A stretch of 64,000 nt of DNA. Source: Pseudomonas baetica. GTDB lineage: Bacteria; Pseudomonadota; Gammaproteobacteria; Pseudomonadales; Pseudomonadaceae. Positions 25,744 through 39,049 of this stretch are shown piece by piece (within the stretch, counting starts at the first letter, position 1; every line of letters begins with the position of its first letter). A model generated the notes under the pieces. That model was not told where the DNA came from, searched no databases, and worked only from the letters and a program-made list of their open reading frames with translations. Where the stretch lies: the NCBI RefSeq assembly GCF_019733355.1, contig NZ_JAIHLQ010000015.1:1-64000 (forward strand), given 5' to 3'. The position numbers were made by a program, and so were the translations under genes.

Positions 25744-27303
25744 ATGTCCGCCAAATCCCTGCTCACCGCCCTGCTGCCTCTGGTCTCCGACCTCTCCCGC
25801 GAACTGCCCGAGGGCGAGCGTTACCGACGCCTGCTCGAAGCCATGCGCGCCCTGCTGCCCTGCGACGCTGCCGCGCTACTGCGCTTGGACGGCGAAGCGC
25901 TGGTGCCGCTGGCGGTAGACGGTTTGAGCACCGACACCCTCGGCCGACGCTTCAAAGTCAGCGAGCATCCGCGCTTCGGAGTGTTACTGGCAGGCAAAGG
26001 GCCGACCCGCTTCGCTGCCGACAGTGACTTGCCCGATCCTTACGACGGCTTGGTCGACGGCCTCGACGATCACCTCGAAGTCCACGACTGCCTCGGCTGC
26101 CCGTTGTTCGTCGATGAAAAGCTCTGGGGGCTGATCACCCTCGACGCCCTGGATCCCGAGCGTTTCGAACCGATCGAACTGGATGCGCTGCAAGCCTTCG
26201 CCAGCCTCGCCTCGGCCACGGTCAACGCCGCCGAGCGCATCGAACGTCTGGCGACTCGCGCCGAAGACGAACACCAGCGCGCGGAGGTCTACCGCCAGGC
26301 CAGCGGTCAGCAGCACCGCGAAATGATCGGCCAGAGCAAAGCCCTTAAACACCTGGTGGAAGAAATCAATCTGGTGGGTGGCAGTGATCTGACCGTGTTG
26401 ATCACCGGCGAAACCGGGGTCGGCAAAGAACTGGTCGCCCAAGCCATTCACGCCGCCTCCCCACGCGCGGATAAACCGATCATCAGCCTCAACTGCGCCG
26501 CCCTGCCCGATACGCTGGTGGAAAGCGAGTTGTTCGGCCACGTACGCGGCGCGTTTACCGGCGCCACCAGTGACCGGCGCGGAAAATTCGAACTGGCCAA
26601 TGGCGGCACGCTGTTTCTCGATGAAGTCGGCGAGTTGTCGCTAACGGTGCAGGCCAAATTGCTGCGGGTTTTGCAGAGCGGCCAGTTGCAGCGTCTGGGC
26701 TCGGACAAGGAGCATCAGGTCGATGTGCGCTTGATCGCCGCCACCAACCGCGACCTGGCCGAAGAAGTGCGCAGCGGCCGTTATCGTGCCGACTTCTACC
26801 ACCGTCTGAGCGTGTACCCGCTGCGGGTGCCGGCGTTGCGTGATCGCGGGCGTGACGTGCTGCTGCTCAGCGGATTCTTCCTCGAACAGAACCGTTCACG
26901 CATGGGCCTCAACAGCCTGCGGCTCAACAGCGACGCCCAGGAAGCGCTGCTGGCCTACACTTGGCCAGGTAACGTGCGAGAGCTCGAACACTTGATCGGT
27001 CGCAGTGCCCTCAAAGCGCTGGGCAACAGCAAAGTACGGCCGAAAATACTCAGCCTGAGTGCGGCGGACCTGGATTTACCGCATGAGGTTGTGGATAACT
27101 CGCCTGAGCCGGCGGCCGCTGTTGTGGCGCCTGTTTCGCTCATCAGTGGGGACTTGCGCGCCGCGACCGAGGCGTATCAGCGCCAGTTGATCAGTGCGGC
27201 GCTGGCGCGCAATCAGGATAACTGGGCAAGTGCGGCGCGCGAGTTAGGGTTGGATCGGGCAAATCTGGGGCGGATGGCCAAGCGCCTCGGCATGAAAAAC
27301 TGA
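25744..27303 (+). CDS. norR: Nitric-oxide-responsive sigma-54 activator NorR
   Basis: 519 residues. An N-terminal GAF domain (about 20-170) senses NO through a non-haem iron; H114 and C116 in VHDCLGCP align with the known H-x-C ligand pair. The AAA+ domain (about 190-425) has Walker A GETGVGKE, GAFTGA (the sigma-54 contact loop) and Walker B TLFLDEVGELS. The C-terminal Fis-type helix-turn-helix is at about 475-517 (NWASAARELGLDRANLGRMAKRLG). Divergent from hmp, its probable target. Called fhpR in P. aeruginosa. Confidence 0.96.
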   Translation: MSAKSLLTALLPLVSDLSRELPEGERYRRLLEAMRALLPCDAAALLRLDGEALVPLAVDGLSTDTLGRRFKVSEHPRFGVLLAGKGPTRFAADSDLPDPYDGLVDGLDDHLEVHDCLGCPLFVDEKLWGLITLDALDPERFEPIELDALQAFASLASATVNAAERIERLATRAEDEHQRAEVYRQASGQQHREMIGQSKALKHLVEEINLVGGSDLTVLITGETGVGKELVAQAIHAASPRADKPIISLNCAALPDTLVESELFGHVRGAFTGATSDRRGKFELANGGTLFLDEVGELSLTVQAKLLRVLQSGQLQRLGSDKEHQVDVRLIAATNRDLAEEVRSGRYRADFYHRLSVYPLRVPALRDRGRDVLLLSGFFLEQNRSRMGLNSLRLNSDAQEALLAYTWPGNVRELEHLIGRSALKALGNSKVRPKILSLSAADLDLPHEVVDNSPEPAAAVVAPVSLISGDLRAATEAYQRQLISAALARNQDNWASAARELGLDRANLGRMAKRLGMKN

Positions 27304-27428
27304 AAAGCTGGGAAGCCCCCTCACCCGACAACTGACCTAAAGCCCATCCTTTAAACGCCGATAACCCGGCATCAATAGTTTTTGGCGATACCACCCTCGC
27401 CCATCACCTTTTTCCACAGAAGGTTTTT

Positions 27429-28331
27429 ATGTCCTCCAACAAAGCCCGCGCAGATTCACTTTCGCTTCTGCTGTTTACCTTGCGCAGCGGCAAGCTGATG
27501 GCGATCAACCTGCTGAAAGTCAGTGAAATCATCCCCTGCCCACCGCTGACCAAGCTGCCGGAGTCGCACCCGCACGTCAAAGGCATCGCCACCCTGCGCG
27601 GCGCCTCGCTGTCGGTGATCGACCTGAGCCGCGCCATCGGCGAGCGACCGCTGGAAGACCCGAACGGCGGCTGCCTGATCGTCACTGACGTCAGTCGCTC
27701 GAAACAAGGCCTGCATGTACAGGCCGTGAGCAAAATCATCCATTGCCTGACCACCGACATCAAACCGCCGCCGTTCGGCTCCGGCGGTGTGCGCGCCTAC
27801 ATTACCGGCGTGACCTCGGTTGAAGGCACGCTGGTGCAAGTGCTGGACATCGAAAAAGTTATCCACAGCATCGCCCCGGCGCAGATTGAAATGGCCCCCA
27901 CCGACCTGACCATGGAAGACGCCGAAGTCCTCGGCAACGCCCGGATTCTGGTGGTCGACGACAGCCAGGTAGCGCTGCAGCAATCGGTGCACACCCTGCG
28001 TAACCTCGGCCTGCAATGCCACACCGCGCGCAGCGCCAAGGAAGCCATCGATTGCCTGCTCGACCTGCAGGGCACGGCGCGGCAGATCAACCTGATCGTC
28101 TCGGACATCGAAATGTCCGAGATGGACGGCTACGCCTTCACCCGGACCCTGCGCGAGACCCCGGACTTCGCTCACCTCTACGTGCTGCTGCACACCTCGC
28201 TCGACAGCGCGATGAACAGCGAAAAAGCCCGCCTCGCCGGAGCCAACGCGGTGCTGACCAAGTTCTCCTCGCCGGAGCTGACCCAACGCCTGATCGAAGC
28301 GGCCAAACACGTCGCCGCCAGCGGACACTGA
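27429..28331 (+). CDS. cheV: Chemotaxis coupling protein CheV
   Basis: 300 residues with an N-terminal CheW-like domain (about 12-155) and a C-terminal receiver domain (about 172-298) with phospho-acceptor D226 (LIVSDIEMSEMDG) and acidic patch DDS at 177-179. CheV couples receptors to CheA and buffers the signal by its own phosphorylation. Pseudomonads have several CheV copies. Here it stands apart from a chemotaxis operon. The start at 27429 follows CACAGAAGG with suitable spacing. Confidence 0.95.
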   Translation: MSSNKARADSLSLLLFTLRSGKLMAINLLKVSEIIPCPPLTKLPESHPHVKGIATLRGASLSVIDLSRAIGERPLEDPNGGCLIVTDVSRSKQGLHVQAVSKIIHCLTTDIKPPPFGSGGVRAYITGVTSVEGTLVQVLDIEKVIHSIAPAQIEMAPTDLTMEDAEVLGNARILVVDDSQVALQQSVHTLRNLGLQCHTARSAKEAIDCLLDLQGTARQINLIVSDIEMSEMDGYAFTRTLRETPDFAHLYVLLHTSLDSAMNSEKARLAGANAVLTKFSSPELTQRLIEAAKHVAASGH

Positions 28332-28358
28332 GCCTTGGGTCAGACGCACTGCTTGCTG

Positions 28359-28817
28359 ATGCGCCACGATCTGCGTGCCGACGTGCCGCCGATTGTCTGG
28401 CCGCAAGGCATGGAAATCCGCCTATACCACGCCGAACTGGCCCCGGCCGTGCATCACCTGATGCAACTGGGCTATCGCGAGGGTGGCGGCCGGGTGCCAG
28501 CGCTGGAGCAATGGCAGCAACGGTTTGAAACCGATCCTGAATACGATCCGACCCTGTGTTTCATTGCCCACGATGCCGAGGGCGTCGTCGGTGTAGCGCA
28601 ATGCTGGACCAGTGCCTACATCAAGAATCTGGTGGTACATCCGCGTGCTCGAGGCCGAGGCCTCGGTCGGGCGTTGCTGCTCAATGCATTCAAGGTGTTT
28701 CAGCAACGGCGCGAGGGGTTCGTCGATTTGAAGGTGCTGGAAGATAACGTTCGGGCGCAGCGGTTGTATGAAAGTGCCGGAATGTATGTGGTTCGCCGGG
28801 AAATCGTCCCGCACTGA
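28359..28817 (+). CDS. GNAT-family N-acetyltransferase
   Basis: 152 residues from the ATG at 28359; a TTG at 28335, just after the cheV stop, is an alternative. The acetyl-CoA-binding motif is clear (NLVVHPRARGRGLGRALLLNAF, RxxGxG/A) and the C-terminal VLEDNVRAQRLYESAGM is the usual GNAT helix-strand ending. The substrate is unknown. It lies 27 bp after cheV and could be cotranscribed. Confidence 0.88.
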   Translation: MRHDLRADVPPIVWPQGMEIRLYHAELAPAVHHLMQLGYREGGGRVPALEQWQQRFETDPEYDPTLCFIAHDAEGVVGVAQCWTSAYIKNLVVHPRARGRGLGRALLLNAFKVFQQRREGFVDLKVLEDNVRAQRLYESAGMYVVRREIVPH

Positions 28818-28905
28818 TCCACCGCTTACCCGCGACGACGTCGGCACAGACAGCCTCTGATCCTCAGGCATACTCTAACCTTGGCCATAACAAGGATGCC
28901 CCACC

Positions 28906-29232
28906 ATGAAAACCCTCACCTTAAGCCTGCTCTGTCTCACCGCGCTCACCTCCCAGGTCCACGCCTCCAGCCCCGAAGCCTGGGCGGCCTACGACAAAAG
29001 CGTACTCGCCAGTTGCACCAAGGCCAGTGGCCTGAAAAACGTCAAACCGGTTGGCAACCCCGCGCAATTCGATCGCCGCGTTGGTTACACCGCCGTTCTG
29101 CTGCAAGGCCAATACCCGCAAAAACACATGAAGGGCCAACAAGGCACCGAGCTGTGCCTGTTCAACAAAAAGTCAAAAAGCGCCTTCGTCACCGAATGGG
29201 ACTCGATCCGCCCTACCGCCAAAGGCCAGTGA
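28906..29232 (+). CDS. Small secreted hypothetical protein
   Basis: 108 residues. A signal peptide (MKTLTLSLLCLTALTSQVHA, cleavage before SSPEAW) precedes an 88-residue mature domain with two cysteines (VLASCTKASGL and TELCLFNKK) that may form a disulfide in the periplasm. No family recognised. Followed by a strong hairpin at 29265-29285. Confidence 0.78.
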   Translation: MKTLTLSLLCLTALTSQVHASSPEAWAAYDKSVLASCTKASGLKNVKPVGNPAQFDRRVGYTAVLLQGQYPQKHMKGQQGTELCLFNKKSKSAFVTEWDSIRPTAKGQ

Positions 29233-29264
29233 ATGGCGCACAACTTGCTTCGGTCGGAGCCTGC

Positions 29265-29285
29265 ACGGCGACTTTACGTCGCCGT
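29265..29285 (+). terminator. Possible terminator hairpin
   Basis: Perfect 8-bp stem ACGGCGAC / GTCGCCGT around TTTAC, about 33 bp after the small secreted protein. The following T run is only three bases, so termination strength is uncertain. Confidence 0.5.
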
Positions 29286-29315
29286 TTCACACCCTGATTG
29301 AAGATTGATCGTTCA

Positions 29316-30545
29316 ATGAATACGACGTTTTCCTGCGTAGGTTGCGGCAAATGCTGCACTGACCACCATGTCCCCCTGACCCTCGCCGAGGCCCGCATGT
29401 GGGCAGCGGATGGCGGCCAGGTGATCGTGCTGGTCGAAGCATTCCTCGGCAACGGCCTGGGCTTACCGGCGCAGCAGCGCGAGCACGCCGAACGGCGTTC
29501 GGTGGTGGTGCGCAGCGGTAGAGCCGATGCCCACGTAGCCATCATCTTTGCCGCGTACAACGTCGGCCCCTGCCGGAATCTTGACGAAGACAAGCGGTGT
29601 CGGATTTATGAACGTCGACCCTTGGTGTGCCGGATTTATCCAGCGGAAATCAACCCGCATATTGCTGGCGGTGACAGCCGTATGCTGCCGCAAACGTTCC
29701 GTGGCGTCAGCCTGACCAACCACCGCTTCGACGGCTGGTTGATCGAAGGCGGTCAGGCCAGTTTCACCAAGCCTTACAACCAGAGCGGCCACACACGCAT
29801 CGGCACCTCCTATGGCGTCCTGGCCGATGGCGATGACAGCCGTCACCTGAACTGGGCGGGCGTGGCCTGGAGCGGTGTCGAGGGCCTGACCAGCAGCCTT
29901 TACGCCTCCGAACTCAAAGACATCTGGAACCAGTACTACTACGACCTCGACTACACCTGGCAATTGAACGATGTGATCAGCCTCAATCCGGGCCTGCACT
30001 TCTATCACACCCAAGACACGGGCGATGCGCTGCTGGGCAACATCGACAACAACACCTACAGCTTGCACTTCACGGTCGGTGTCGGCAGCCACAGCGTCAC
30101 CGCCGCGTATCAGCGGGTCAACGGCAACACGCCGTTCGATTACATCAGCCAGGGCGACAGCGTTTACCTGGACAACTCGCAGCAATACTCGGACTTCAAC
30201 GGCCCGAATGAGCGCTCGTGGAAGCTCAAGTACGCCTATGACTTCGAAGGTGTCGGCGTGCCGGGCCTGACTTCAGCGGTGTCCTACTCGCGCGGAACGC
30301 TTGATCTGAGCAAAGTTGACCCGGACAGTCAGGGTTACTCCAATTGGTACAGCGCCGAAGGGCGAAACGCCAAGCACTGGGAACGTGACATCGATCTCAA
30401 GTACGTGGTGCAAAGCGGTCAGGCCAAAGATCTGGCCGTGCGTCTGCAATGGGCAACCAACCGTGGCAGCAACGGTTACGGCGCGATAGATACAGACACA
30501 GATGAATACCGCGTAATCCTCGACTACCCGATCAACGTCTTCTAG
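29316..30545 (+). CDS. Chimeric frame: YkgJ-type cysteine-cluster N-terminus fused to the C-terminal part of an OprD porin
   Basis: One 409-residue open frame made of two unrelated parts. Residues 1-116 are a YkgJ-family Fe/Zn cysteine-cluster protein (CVGCGKCC at 7-14, then [31 protein letters not shown]). From residue 117 the sequence becomes an OprD-family porin: [38 protein letters not shown], and a typical C-terminal strand ending in phenylalanine (DYPINVF). The join is at about base 29664. The porin signal peptide and about the first 130-150 residues are missing, so the porin half cannot be exported, and the YkgJ half lacks its own C-terminus. This looks like a deletion that fused two genes in frame. 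Probably non-functional as a porin; the cysteine cluster might still fold. Confidence 0.85.
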   Translation: MNTTFSCVGCGKCCTDHHVPLTLAEARMWAADGGQVIVLVEAFLGNGLGLPAQQREHAERRSVVVRSGRADAHVAIIFAAYNVGPCRNLDEDKRCRIYERRPLVCRIYPAEINPHIAGGDSRMLPQTFRGVSLTNHRFDGWLIEGGQASFTKPYNQSGHTRIGTSYGVLADGDDSRHLNWAGVAWSGVEGLTSSLYASELKDIWNQYYYDLDYTWQLNDVISLNPGLHFYHTQDTGDALLGNIDNNTYSLHFTVGVGSHSVTAAYQRVNGNTPFDYISQGDSVYLDNSQQYSDFNGPNERSWKLKYAYDFEGVGVPGLTSAVSYSRGTLDLSKVDPDSQGYSNWYSAEGRNAKHWERDIDLKYVVQSGQAKDLAVRLQWATNRGSNGYGAIDTDTDEYRVILDYPINVF

Positions 30546-30588
30546 GATCGGCGCTACGCTGAAAAGACCTCTCAATCGAAAGCCCATC

Positions 30589-32094
30589 ATGATCGCGAGC
30601 CTTACCCCACCTGTTGCGGGCAAGACCGGACGCCCCGAGCTACTGCTGATCTGCGGCAGTTCGCTGACCGTGCTCGCGATTTTGTGCATCGTCACTTTTC
30701 TACTGATCCGTGAGCACGCCAACGCTCAGGAAACGGCCACCCGCAGTGCCACGACCATTGCCCAGTTGATCGACGCCGACGTGCTGCGTACCGTCGAGCT
30801 GTACGACCTGACGCTGCAAGGTCTGATTGCCGCTGCACAGCGCGACGACTTGCAAGCGGTCTCGCCGCAAATCCGCCATCTGGCGCTGTTCGACCGCTCA
30901 ACCACGGCGCGCTTCAAGGGCGACATTCTGTTGCTCGACAAACACGGCGATGTGATCGCCGACTCTTCAAGAGTCGAACCTAAACCCGGCAATTTCGCCG
31001 ACCGTGATTACTTCCTGGCCCATGCGTTCGACCGCGACGTCGGCATGTTTGTCAGCCGCCCGTTCAAGACCCGTTGTGATTGCGATGAGGCCAACCAATG
31101 GCGGATCAGCTTCAGTCGGCGGGTGTCTTCGGACACCGGTGAGTTCGTCGGCGTGGCCGTGGCGTCGATGAAGCTCGATTACTTCGACCAGTTGTTCAAC
31201 AGCCTGAATATCGGCAACGACAGCACACTCAACATCATCAATAACGATGGCGTGTTGCTGGCGCAGAAACCTCACCTGCAAAGCGACTCCATCGGCAAAA
31301 GCTTCGGCAACCGGCCCAACGTGCTGCGGATACTGCTCGACAGGGACGGCAATGGGAGTTTCAGCAGCACATCGAGCATGGATCAACAGCAGCGGCTCTA
31401 CACTTACTCGCGGGTCGGCAATTTGCCCCTGGTGGTGATCGTTGCGCTGTCCGGCGATGAAGTCTTCGCCACTTGGCGGCGTACGGCGATGCTGATCAGC
31501 GGCGCCACGGGAGTGTTGTGTCTGGGGGTGCTATGGCTGACCTGGCTACTCGCCCGCGAACTGCGCTTGCGTCAACGGGCCGAACGGGATTTGGCGCAAC
31601 TGGCTGCTACGGATGCACTGACCGGTTTGGCCAATCGGCGGATGCTCGATCAAACGCTGCGCCACGAGTGGTTCCGCGCCCAGCGTGCGGCTAAGCCACT
31701 GTCGGTGATGATGATCGATGCCGATCACTTCAAGGCCTTTAACGACCGGCATGGGCACCAGGCGGGTGACCAGGCATTGCGCGAGCTGGCCAAAGTCATC
31801 GCGGCGAACGTGCGGCGGCCGGCAGACTTGGTGGCGCGTTATGGCGGCGAGGAGTTTTCGGTGATTCTTGCCGAGACCGACAGTCATGGAGCGCAGCAGA
31901 TTGCCGAACATATTCGTGAGGCGGTGGAACAATTGCCGCTGGTCGACGGGGCACAGGTGCCGATGACGGTGAGTATCGGTATCAGCACCTGGACGGCGGC
32001 GAGCGAGATGACGCTGGAGCAGTTGCTGTTTGCGGCGGACAAGGCGTTGTATCAGGCCAAGGAAGGTGGGCGCAACCGAGTGCTGGCGGGCTGA
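30589..32094 (+). CDS. Membrane-bound diguanylate cyclase with double-Cache sensor
   Basis: 501 residues. Two membrane helices (about 20-42 and 300-322) enclose a periplasmic sensor of about 255 residues of the dCache type (GDILLLDKHGDVIADS, FADRDYFLAH, ISFSRRVSSDTGEFVGVAVAS). A GGDEF domain (about 340-500) makes cyclic di-GMP from GTP: the active site is RYGGEEF, with an RxxD I-site (RPAD) five residues upstream for product inhibition. TDALTGLANRR opens the domain. All catalytic residues are present, so it should be active. Ligand unknown. Confidence 0.95.
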   Translation: MIASLTPPVAGKTGRPELLLICGSSLTVLAILCIVTFLLIREHANAQETATRSATTIAQLIDADVLRTVELYDLTLQGLIAAAQRDDLQAVSPQIRHLALFDRSTTARFKGDILLLDKHGDVIADSSRVEPKPGNFADRDYFLAHAFDRDVGMFVSRPFKTRCDCDEANQWRISFSRRVSSDTGEFVGVAVASMKLDYFDQLFNSLNIGNDSTLNIINNDGVLLAQKPHLQSDSIGKSFGNRPNVLRILLDRDGNGSFSSTSSMDQQQRLYTYSRVGNLPLVVIVALSGDEVFATWRRTAMLISGATGVLCLGVLWLTWLLARELRLRQRAERDLAQLAATDALTGLANRRMLDQTLRHEWFRAQRAAKPLSVMMIDADHFKAFNDRHGHQAGDQALRELAKVIAANVRRPADLVARYGGEEFSVILAETDSHGAQQIAEHIREAVEQLPLVDGAQVPMTVSIGISTWTAASEMTLEQLLFAADKALYQAKEGGRNRVLAG

Positions 32095-32116
32095 GTTCTG
32101 TTTCAAACAATAAAAA

Positions 32117-32138
32117 AAGGCCACCCAAAGGTGGCCTT
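32117..32138. terminator. Bidirectional terminator after lpxC and the diguanylate cyclase
   Basis: Stem AAGGCCACC / GGTGGCCTT around CAAA, flanked by A7 on the left and TTCAAAAAAC on the right. It ends the dcw/lpxC transcript on the - strand (T7 after the stem) and may also stop + strand transcripts. Confidence 0.85.
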
Positions 32139-32162
32139 CAAAAAACTAGAGAGGTTTTTTAC

Positions 32163-33110
<948 letters not shown>

Positions 33111-33186
33111 TCAACAAAGGCTGGCGATGATAGCAGACCGAACCTTTGCTGAACACCAATCACCTTCATAGGCCTGATACATTCCA

Positions 33187-34383
33187 TCAATCGGCCTGAC
33201 GACGCAGGAATGCCGGGATGTCCAGATAATCCAGGTCATCTTGCGGATTCATCTTCGCGGCAGCCGCAGCACCGGCCTGAGCCTGGTTGCGCATGACGGT
33301 CGGACGGTCCAGGTCACGGTAGTTCACCGCTGGCGCTTCCTGACGGGCCGGAGCCGGTTGTTGCACCTGAGAAGCAGCCATCGAGGTGTGAACGGTGTTG
33401 TCGATAACCTTCACAGGCTTCTCGATTTTCGCGCCCAGACCCGTGGCAACCACAGTCACGTGCAGCTCGTCGCGCATGTCCGGATCGATAACGGTACCGA
33501 CCTTGACCATGGCGTGCTCGGAAGCGAAGGCTTCAATGATGCTACCCACGTCGGAGTACTCACCCAGAGACAGGTCAGGACCGGCGGTGATGTTCACCAG
33601 AATGCCGCGTGCGCCTTGCAGGTTCACGTCTTCCAGCAGCGGGTTGCGAATGGCAGCTTCGGTGGCTTCACGTGCACGGTTCGGACCGCTGGCGCAGCCA
33701 GTGCCCATCATCGCCATGCCCATTTCGCTCATCACGGTACGCACGTCGGCAAAGTCGACGTTGATCATGCCCGGACGCTTGATGATGTCGGAGATACCGC
33801 GAACGGCACCGGCCAGTACATCGTCAGCCTTGGCGAAAGCCGACAAGAGGCTGGCGTCTTTACCGAGGATGGTCAGCAGCTTCTCGTTAGGAATGGTGAT
33901 CAACGAGTCGACGCTTTCGGACAGCATGCGGATGCCTTCGTCGGCGATCTGCATACGCTTGCGGCCTTCGAACGGGAACGGACGGGTCACGACCGCAACG
34001 GTCAGGATGCCCATTTCCTTGGCCACTTCGGCGATGATCGGCGCAGCACCGGTACCGGTACCACCGCCCATGCCCGTGGTGATGAACACCATGTTGGTGC
34101 CGGCCAGCACTTCAGCAATGCGCTCGCGGTCTTCCAGAGCAGCCTGACGGCCGACTTCCGGATTCGCGCCGGCGCCCAGGCCTTTAGTGACGCCAGTGCC
34201 CAGTTGCAGGATGGTACGCGCGCCGATGTTTTTCAGCGCTTGAGCATCAGTGTTGGCGCAGATGAATTCGACGCCTTCGATGTTGCTCTTGACCATGTGA
34301 TTGACAGCGTTGCCGCCGCCACCGCCAACACCGATAACTTTAATTACCGGGCTTGCGGGGATGTTGTCTACGAGTTCGAACAT
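33187..34383 (-). CDS. ftsZ: Cell division protein FtsZ
   Basis: Tubulin-like GTPase that forms the division ring. 398 residues with the tubulin signature GGGTGTG (106-112), the T7-loop region NVDFADVRTVM and the conserved C-terminal peptide DYLDIPAFLRRQAD that binds FtsA and ZipA. A proline/alanine-rich linker lies at about 320-380. 103 bp after ftsA, a spacing that usually holds extra ftsZ promoters. Confidence 0.99.
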   Translation of the reverse strand: MFELVDNIPASPVIKVIGVGGGGGNAVNHMVKSNIEGVEFICANTDAQALKNIGARTILQLGTGVTKGLGAGANPEVGRQAALEDRERIAEVLAGTNMVFITTGMGGGTGTGAAPIIAEVAKEMGILTVAVVTRPFPFEGRKRMQIADEGIRMLSESVDSLITIPNEKLLTILGKDASLLSAFAKADDVLAGAVRGISDIIKRPGMINVDFADVRTVMSEMGMAMMGTGCASGPNRAREATEAAIRNPLLEDVNLQGARGILVNITAGPDLSLGEYSDVGSIIEAFASEHAMVKVGTVIDPDMRDELHVTVVATGLGAKIEKPVKVIDNTVHTSMAASQVQQPAPARQEAPAVNYRDLDRPTVMRNQAQAGAAAAAKMNPQDDLDYLDIPAFLRRQAD

Positions 34384-34486
34384 TTTCCCTCTCCTTACGT
34401 TCTCTAGTTTTTTCGCCTACTGCATTTTGTTGCGGTGCATCTACTGCTACTGCTTGCCGCCCGAAGCTTGACGCTTCGAACTGCAA

Positions 34487-35746
34487 TTAAAAGTTGCCTT
34501 GAACCCACTTCTTCAATCGATCGAGCAACGGTGCCTGTGGCTCCTCGCTGCTGTAGCTGTCGCGGCTGCCGATGCCGGAGAACGAAACCCCGTCGGACTG
34601 TTTTTGCAGGCCGTACATCAACAAGCCAACGCCAGTGGAATAAATCGGGTTACGCACCACGTCATCCAGGCCTTTGACACCATGCGGCACGCCCAGACGG
34701 ACCGGCATGTGGAAGATTTCTTCGGCCAGTTCGGTGGCGCCTTCCATCTTCGAAGTACCGCCGGTCAGCACGATGCCGGCCGGGATCAGGTCTTCGTAGC
34801 CGCTGCGACGCAGTTCGGCCTGGATCAGGGTGAACAGTTCGTCGTAACGCGGCTCGACCACTTCGGCCAGGGCCTGACGCGACAGTTCGCGCGGTGGACG
34901 GTCGCCGACGCTCGGCACTTTGATGGTTTCGCCAGCGCCGGCCAGTTTGGCCAGGGCGCAGGCGTAACGGATCTTGATCTCTTCGGCGTACTGAGTCGGG
35001 GTGCGCAACGCCATGGCGATGTCGTTGGTCACCTGATCACCGGCAATCGGGATCACCGCGGTATGGCGAATCGCACCTTCGGTGAAAATCGCGATGTCGG
35101 TGGTGCCGCCGCCGATGTCGACCAGGCACACGCCCAGTTCTTTTTCGTCGTCGGTCAGGACCGAGTAGGCCGAAGCCAGTTGTTCGAGAATGATGTCGTC
35201 GATTTCCAGGCCACAACGGCGCACGCATTTTTCAATGTTCTGTGCGGCGTTGACGGCGCAGGTGACGACGTGAACCTTGGCTTCCAGGCGCACGCCGGAC
35301 ATGCCCAAAGGTTCGCGGACGCCTTCCTGGTTATCGATCACGTAATCCTGCGGCAGGGTGTGCAGCACGCGCTGGTCAGCCGGGATCGCCACGGCCTGCG
35401 CAGCATCCAGGACACGCTCAAGGTCAGCGGAGCTCACTTCACGGTCACGAATCGCGACGATGCCATGGGAGTTCAGGCTGCGGATGTGATTGCCGGCCAC
35501 GCCTACGAACGCCGAGTGAATGCGGCAGCCCGCCATGAGTTGGGCTTCTTCGATCGCACGCTGGATCGATTGCACGGTGGACTCGATATTCACCACCACG
35601 CCTTTTTTCAGGCCGCGGGACGGATGTGTGCCGATACCGACGATTTCCAGCGTGCCGTCGTCCGAGACCTCGCCTACCAGCGCCACCACCTTGGAGGTGC
35701 CGATATCCAGACCGACGATCATTTTGCCGCTTTGCACGTTTGCCAT
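34487..35746 (-). CDS. ftsA: Cell division protein FtsA
   Basis: Actin-like ATPase that tethers FtsZ to the membrane. 419 residues: phosphate-1 motif GLDIGTSKV near the N-terminus, phosphate-2 motif LVDIGGGTTDIA, adenosine motif IVLTGGTSKMEG, and a C-terminal amphipathic helix (PLLDRLKKWVQGNF). Starts 15 bp after ftsQ. Confidence 0.99.
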   Translation of the reverse strand: MANVQSGKMIVGLDIGTSKVVALVGEVSDDGTLEIVGIGTHPSRGLKKGVVVNIESTVQSIQRAIEEAQLMAGCRIHSAFVGVAGNHIRSLNSHGIVAIRDREVSSADLERVLDAAQAVAIPADQRVLHTLPQDYVIDNQEGVREPLGMSGVRLEAKVHVVTCAVNAAQNIEKCVRRCGLEIDDIILEQLASAYSVLTDDEKELGVCLVDIGGGTTDIAIFTEGAIRHTAVIPIAGDQVTNDIAMALRTPTQYAEEIKIRYACALAKLAGAGETIKVPSVGDRPPRELSRQALAEVVEPRYDELFTLIQAELRRSGYEDLIPAGIVLTGGTSKMEGATELAEEIFHMPVRLGVPHGVKGLDDVVRNPIYSTGVGLLMYGLQKQSDGVSFSGIGSRDSYSSEEPQAPLLDRLKKWVQGNF

Positions 35747-35761
35747 GGGTCCTGCCTCTTC

Positions 35762-36628
35762 TTAATTCTTCGCGACAGCGGGTTGGGCTGTCGTCGGCGC
35801 TACGGGTTCCCGCCAGCCAACAGCAAGGCCGTTGGCGTAGCGCAGATCGATGCGCGCAATGTTCGTAATCTGGTCTTTAAGCGTCTTGTCATAGATGGCA
35901 ATGAAACGGCGCATCTTTTCCACCAGGTTGCCGCGTCCCAGCAGCAACTCGATGCCGGGGCCGGAACTGCCGGCGCCGGTGGTCAGGAACCAGCTACCGC
36001 GCTCACGCAGTTCCAGGCGGGCAATCGAGAAGCCCATCGGTCGCAGCATCTGGCTCAGCACCTGGTATTGCTGCATCACTTGCTGTTGAGCCCGTTGAGG
36101 ACCGAACAACTGTGGCAAGTGTTCGTAGTTCGCCAGTTCCCTGGGCGTAAACGCCTGGCCCTGGTTGTTCAGCAACGACTCGTCGCCCCAGCGGGCCACC
36201 GGCAGTTGTTCTTCGAGGCGGATCACCACTTGATCCGGCCACACACGGCGCACTTCGGCGTGGGCGATCCAGGGCATTTGCTCCAGTTCTTTGCGCATGC
36301 CCTCCAGGTCGATGGTGAAGAAGCTTGCCGCCACATAAGGAGCGATTCGCTGCTGCACCGCCTGCTGACTGATGTAACTCAGGTCGCCCTGGACTGCGAT
36401 CTTGCTGATTGGCCGATCGGCGTACGGCAGCAGACGCTGTGCACCTTCGTAAGTACCGAAACCGAGCACGACCAACAGCACCGGCCAGAACAGGCTTTTC
36501 AAAAAGCCGAAATTGGCTTTCGGCAGGCGCGCGGACATCGGCTCTTTGGCCACCATTCGGCTGGCACCCCGAGGCACCGGCTTGCGGCCGGGTGCGGGGG
36601 GCTGATGTCTGAGCTGAGCGCCTTGCAT
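35762..36628 (-). CDS. ftsQ: Cell division protein FtsQ
   Basis: Bitopic divisome protein of 288 residues from the ATG at 36628, 4 bp after the ddlB stop. A cytoplasmic tail is followed by one membrane helix ([18 protein letters not shown], about 42-60), a POTRA domain starting [14 protein letters not shown], and the FtsQ/DivIB beta domain. It recruits FtsL and FtsB. An in-frame upstream extension to 36706 lies within ddlB and is rejected. Confidence 0.97.
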   Translation of the reverse strand: MQGAQLRHQPPAPGRKPVPRGASRMVAKEPMSARLPKANFGFLKSLFWPVLLVVLGFGTYEGAQRLLPYADRPISKIAVQGDLSYISQQAVQQRIAPYVAASFFTIDLEGMRKELEQMPWIAHAEVRRVWPDQVVIRLEEQLPVARWGDESLLNNQGQAFTPRELANYEHLPQLFGPQRAQQQVMQQYQVLSQMLRPMGFSIARLELRERGSWFLTTGAGSSGPGIELLLGRGNLVEKMRRFIAIYDKTLKDQITNIARIDLRYANGLAVGWREPVAPTTAQPAVAKN

Positions 36629-36632
36629 CGTC

Positions 36633-39041
<2,409 letters not shown>

Positions 39042-39049
<8 letters not shown>

